Assembly (NCBI RefSeq): GCF_001854185.1
Contig: NZ_CP017603.1
Location: 744,001 to 808,000 of the forward strand
Reading direction: 5' to 3'
Source: Clostridium formicaceticum
GTDB lineage: Bacteria; Bacillota; Clostridia; Peptostreptococcales; Natronincolaceae
DNA length: 64,000 nt
The stretch's first letter is position 1, and each line of letters begins with the position of its first letter. Made by a program: the position numbers and the translations under genes. Shown here piece by piece: positions 61,102 to 64,000 of the stretch. A model generated the notes under the pieces. It was not told where the DNA came from. It worked only from the letters and a program-made list of their open reading frames with translations, and did no database searches.

Positions 61102-61140
61102 TATAAAAAGGTCCTTCGATCGACGAAGTCCCTTTTTATA
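61102..61140 (-). terminator. Terminator after rplL
   Basis: TATAAAAAGG/CCTTTTTATA and CTTCG/CGAAG stems separated by a 2x2 internal loop, 20 bases after the rplL stop; U-rich 3' arm. Partial read-through is likely since rpoB follows. Confidence 0.7.
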
Positions 61141-61159
61141 TTTATAGTACTACCTAAGA

Positions 61160-61525
61160 CTACTTAACTTCTACTACTGCACCTGCTTCTTCTAACTTAG
61201 CCTTCATAGCTTCAGCTTCTTCTTTAGCTATGCCTTCTTTAAGTGGCTTTGGAGCATTGTCTACTAATTCTTTAGCTTCTTTTAAACCTAAACCTGTAAT
61301 TTCTCTTACTACTTTGATTACGCCGATTTTAGATGCACCTGCACTAGCTAAAATCACATCAAATTCTGTTTTTTCTTCTTCTGCCGCTGCACCTGCTACT
61401 GCGCCACCTACTACTACTGGAGCAGCTGCGGATACACCAAACTTTTCTTCTGCTGCTTTTACTAATTCATTTAACTCTAATACTTTCATATTCTCAATCG
61501 CTTCTAAGATCTGTTCGATTGTCAT
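61160..61525 (-). CDS. rplL: 50S ribosomal protein L7/L12
   Basis: A 121-residue stalk protein: N-terminal dimer domain ([21 protein letters not shown]), Ala-rich hinge and C-terminal factor-binding domain ([20 protein letters not shown]). ATG 61525 lies 8 bases after GGAGG. Confidence 0.98.
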   Translation of the reverse strand: MTIEQILEAIENMKVLELNELVKAAEEKFGVSAAAPVVVGGAVAGAAAEEEKTEFDVILASAGASKIGVIKVVREITGLGLKEAKELVDNAPKPLKEGIAKEEAEAMKAKLEEAGAVVEVK

Positions 61526-61576
61526 TATAAGCACCTCCGAATTTTTTAATTAATATTTTTGTGTTTTACTATAAAT

Positions 61577-62080
61577 TTACGCTTGTCCTTCAGCTTCTTT
61601 TTTATCTGCAATCGCTTGAAGAAGGTAAGCAAGATTAGAAACTGGAGCCTTTAAGCTACCAAGAAGCTTAGCAATAAGCACTTCTCTTGCTGGTACATCA
61701 GCAAGCTCTTTCAGTTTGTCTTCATTATAAAAAGCCCCTTCAACAATACCTACTCTTAATTCTAAGTTTTTATGGGTTTTTGCAAACTCATTGGCTATTT
61801 TAGCTGGAGCTATAGGATCATCATAACTAAAAGCTACAGCATTTGGTCCTATTAGTTCCTTTACCAGCTCTTCCATGCCAGCATTTTCAGCAGCTCTTCT
61901 CATCATGGTATTTTTGTATACCTTGTACTCAACCCCTGCTTCTCTGAACTTTCTTCTTAGCTCTGTAACTTCTTCTACCTTTAAACCTCTATAATCAACT
62001 ACAACTGCTGCAGTAGATTTTTGAAATTTTTCAGTAATTTCTGCTACAATTTCCTTTTTCGTTTCAACAGCTTTTGACAT
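61577..62080 (-). CDS. rplJ: 50S ribosomal protein L10
   Basis: A 167-residue stalk base protein: VVVDYRGLKVEEVTELRRKF, NTMMRRAAENAGMEEL, LLQAIADKKEA. ATG 62080 is chosen by length and homology, although its GGAGG is 11 bases away. Its leader carries the L10-binding RNA. Confidence 0.97.
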   Translation of the reverse strand: MSKAVETKKEIVAEITEKFQKSTAAVVVDYRGLKVEEVTELRRKFREAGVEYKVYKNTMMRRAAENAGMEELVKELIGPNAVAFSYDDPIAPAKIANEFAKTHKNLELRVGIVEGAFYNEDKLKELADVPAREVLIAKLLGSLKAPVSNLAYLLQAIADKKEAEGQA

Positions 62081-62128
62081 CCGAATGTCCACCTCCTTTA
62101 CATTTATGAGCACTGTCTTATCCTGCTA

Positions 62129-62290
62129 AAAACAAAGACCTCTTGTCTATAGACAAAGAGGTCTTTGTTTTAAAGCTTTATATAACATACAATCATTCGT
62201 TGTTGTATATTGGCTTTATTTATACAAAACCTCGGTAGGATATTAAGCAATGCACCTACTGTCTACGGCAAAATATTCGTTTTTAACAGC
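62129..62290 (-). ncRNA. Ribosomal protein L10 leader with attenuator
   Basis: The sequence CCGTAGACAGTAGGTGC ... CTTAATATCCTACCGAGGT (62227-62268) is the conserved core of the L10 leader. Downstream, a perfect 16-bp hairpin (62129-62171) ending in T forms the transcription terminator. L10/L12 binding the core is known to control rplJ expression in Firmicutes. Confidence 0.88.
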
Positions 62291-62297
62291 GTATATA

Positions 62298-62326
62298 ATA
62301 TTATCAGTATACTAAATTTATGTCAA
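62298..62326 (-). promoter_or_regulatory. Promoter of rplJ-rplL
   Basis: On the minus strand TTGACA (62326-62321), 17 bases, TAATAT (62303-62298), just after the rplA stop. Confidence 0.78.
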
Positions 62327-62341
62327 GTGTTTTATTGAAAT

Positions 62342-63040
62342 TTATTCAACAACTTTGTTAGGACTTATTTTTATACTTGGTCCCATTGTGCTGGTTAGTG
62401 CAATACTTTTTAAATATTGTCCTTTTGCAGCCGCAGGCTTTGCCTTAACAATGGCTCCTAATATTGCTCTAAGGTTATCAGATAACTGATCATCTTGGAA
62501 AGACACTTTTCCAATTGGCACGTGAATAATGTTGGTTTTATCTAATCTATATTCAACTTTACCAGCTTTAATCTCTTTAACCGCTTTTTCTAAATCGAAA
62601 GTAACAGTTCCAGATTTAGGGTTTGGCATTAATCCTTTAGGTCCCAACACCCTACCTAATCTACCTACTACACCCATCATATCAGGAGTAGCAACAACCA
62701 CATCAAAATCAAACCAGTTTTCACCTTGAATTTTTGCTACTAAGTCATCAGCACCAACATAGTCAGCTCCGGCTTTTTCAGCTTCTGTAGCTTTTTCACC
62801 CTTTGCGAACACAAGAACTTTTACTGTCTTACCTGTTCCATGTGGTAACACAACAGCTCCTCTTACTTGCTGATCTGCATGTCTTGAATCTACACCTAAT
62901 TTTACATGAAGTTCTACAGTTTCATCAAACTTAGCTGTTGCTGTCTTTTTTACAGTCTCAACAGCTTCTTTTAAATCATATAATTTGGTTTTATCAACAA
63001 GCTTCATAGCCTCTTGATATTTTTTGCTTCTTTTTGGCAT
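62342..63040 (-). CDS. rplA: 50S ribosomal protein L1
   Basis: A 232-residue stalk protein: [54 protein letters not shown]-region and [13 protein letters not shown]. Standard length, 68 bases after rplK. Confidence 0.98.
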   Translation of the reverse strand: MPKRSKKYQEAMKLVDKTKLYDLKEAVETVKKTATAKFDETVELHVKLGVDSRHADQQVRGAVVLPHGTGKTVKVLVFAKGEKATEAEKAGADYVGADDLVAKIQGENWFDFDVVVATPDMMGVVGRLGRVLGPKGLMPNPKSGTVTFDLEKAVKEIKAGKVEYRLDKTNIIHVPIGKVSFQDDQLSDNLRAILGAIVKAKPAAAKGQYLKSIALTSTMGPSIKISPNKVVE

Positions 63041-63108
63041 TTTGTAACCTCCTTGTGGTATTATCGGTTTATTCCTCCCACGTTACTGTCCACTAAAATT
63101 CAATACGT

Positions 63109-63534
63109 CTAAGCTTCTACTTCTATACCCATACTTCTAGCTGTTCCAGCAATCATATTCATTGCTGCTTCAACAGTGTTAGCATTTAAGTCAGGCATTT
63201 TCAATTCAGCGATTTCTCTTAATTTATCCTTAGAAATCTTCGCTACTTTCTTTTTATTAGGTTCACCTGATGCTGTCTCAATCCCTACTGCTTTTTTAAT
63301 TAAAACCGCAGCTGGTGGTGTTTTCGTGATGAAAGTAAAAGATCTATCTTGATAAACAGAAATAACAACTGGAATAATTAAGCCAGCTTGTTCAGCTGTT
63401 TTAGCGTTGAATTCCTTACAGAATCCCATGATATTTACACCATGTTGTCCTAATGCAGGCCCAACTGGTGGTGCTGGTGTAGCTTTTCCTGCAGGAATTT
63501 GTAATTTGATTTGTCCTACAACCTTTTTTGCCAT
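63109..63534 (-). CDS. rplK: 50S ribosomal protein L11
   Basis: A 141-residue GTPase-centre protein: [40 protein letters not shown] and C-terminal [15 protein letters not shown] 63534 has GGAGG 8 bases upstream. Confidence 0.98.
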   Translation of the reverse strand: MAKKVVGQIKLQIPAGKATPAPPVGPALGQHGVNIMGFCKEFNAKTAEQAGLIIPVVISVYQDRSFTFITKTPPAAVLIKKAVGIETASGEPNKKKVAKISKDKLREIAELKMPDLNANTVEAAMNMIAGTARSMGIEVEA

Positions 63535-63592
63535 GTTTTCCACCTCCTCATCATTGTGGATCTAATGTTTAAATTGTATTGTTTTCGTACTT

Positions 63593-64000
63593 TTACAGTG
63601 ATTCTACCTGTGAAAATTCTAATTCTACAGGCGTCTCTCTGCCAAACATGGATATGAGTACTTTAAATGTTTCTTTTTCCAAGTTAACATGCTCAATTGT
63701 ACCTATAAAACTTTCAAAAGGACCTGAAATGACTCTTACCGTATCGCCAACCTTCATATCAATTTCTTGACGCACTTCCTCCACACCCATTGACCTTACT
63801 TCTGCATCTGTTAGTGGTATAGGTTTAGAACTAGGCCCAACAAACCCAGTAACACCACGGGTGTTTCTCACTATATACCAGGTTTCATCTGTCATAATCA
63901 TTTTGATCAATACATAACCTGGAAACAGTTTCGTTTCTTTTGTTTTCTTCTTGCCATTTTTTATTTCTACTTTTTCTTCTGTAGGCACCTTGATTTCTAA
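63593..64000 (-). CDS. nusG: Transcription termination/antitermination factor NusG, N-terminus missing
   Basis: The frame is open to the right edge (codons before the apparent GTG read LEIK), so this is the C-terminal 136 residues of a protein normally about 175 long. Present are the end of the NGN domain (LFPGYVLIKMIMTDETWYIVRNTRGVTGFVG region) and the KOW domain (VGDTVRVISGPFESFIGTIEHVN). NusG binds RNA polymerase and S10/Rho. 58 bases before rplK. Confidence 0.96.
   Translation of the reverse strand, partial: LEIKVPTEEKVEIKNGKKKTKETKLFPGYVLIKMIMTDETWYIVRNTRGVTGFVGPSSKPIPLTDAEVRSMGVEEVRQEIDMKVGDTVRVISGPFESFIGTIEHVNLEKETFKVLISMFGRETPVELEFSQVESL

Larger units (their letters stand above)
60736..61159. 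other. 424-base spacer between rplL and rpoB
   Basis: In transcription order: an rplL terminator (61102-61140), a near-perfect 16-bp inverted repeat (60985-61029), the rpoB promoter (60935-60964) and a terminator-like hairpin in the rpoB leader (60811-60850). No ORF. Confidence 0.75.

Overview
The window looks like chromosomal DNA of a low-GC, spore-forming anaerobic Firmicute of class Clostridia. The evidence is A+T-rich intergenic DNA, strong GGAGG ribosome binding sites, sporulation genes (spmA/spmB, cwlD, a LysM protein, a candidate small spore protein), a hybrid cluster protein, a DUF1540 protein, zinc-ribbon forms of S14 and adenylate kinase, and the clostridial order of the ribosomal supercluster. 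The gene set would fit the Alkaliphilus/Natronincola group, but that is inference.

Region 1 (1-27500) is an accessory and housekeeping mosaic. From the left it holds the 5' part of spmB, then spmA, a dipeptide epimerase and lysA, and a sigma-54 activator, all on the minus strand. Next come uppP, asnB, a CBS-pair protein and an L,D-transpeptidase. A decayed patch (10524-10958) is followed by an ACR3/BASS-type transporter, two related orphan sensor kinases (12670-14523 and 18798-20660) and, between them, an acetyltransferase, a flavodoxin, a FAD protein and a LysM protein. A TetR regulator with a large nested operator, speD, hcp with an FNR/CRP-type site, a divergent polysaccharide deacetylase, a small holin-like membrane protein, cwlD and small ORFs complete the region.

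Region 2 (27630-64000) is one long minus-strand block for the translation and transcription machinery. In transcription order it reads nusG(partial)-rplK-rplA / rplJ-rplL / rpoB-rpoC / L7Ae-like-rpsL-rpsG-fusA-tuf / rpsJ-rplC-D-W-B-rpsS-rplV-rpsC-rplP-rpmC-rpsQ-rplN-X-E-rpsN-rpsH-rplF-R-rpsE-rpmD-rplO-secY-adk-map-KOW protein-infA-rpmJ / rpsM-rpsK-rpsD-rpoA-rplQ / ecfA1-ecfA2-ecfT-truA / rplM-rpsI. Three small genes absent from simple ORF calling were read directly from the sequence here or nearby: rpmJ, rpmD and a DUF1540 gene; a fourth, a spore-protein-like ORF, lies at 18553-18717.

The transcription signals in region 2 are unusually readable. Near-consensus promoters precede rplJ, rpoB, the L7Ae-rpsL-rpsG-fusA-tuf group, rpsJ and rplM. 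An L10 leader with its attenuator, a long structured S10-operon leader, a terminator-like hairpin in the rpoB leader, a candidate alpha-operon leader and a candidate L13 leader suggest that each sub-operon has its own feedback control.

I found no CRISPR array, rRNA, tRNA, intact insertion sequence, phage or obvious defence system. The most interesting points are regulatory: a sigma-54-like promoter before lysA beside its likely activator, the nested TetR operator with an orphan antisense-side terminator, the hcp activator site at the exact class II position, and the acidic, repeat-containing tail of RpoB. No clearly novel multi-gene system was seen.
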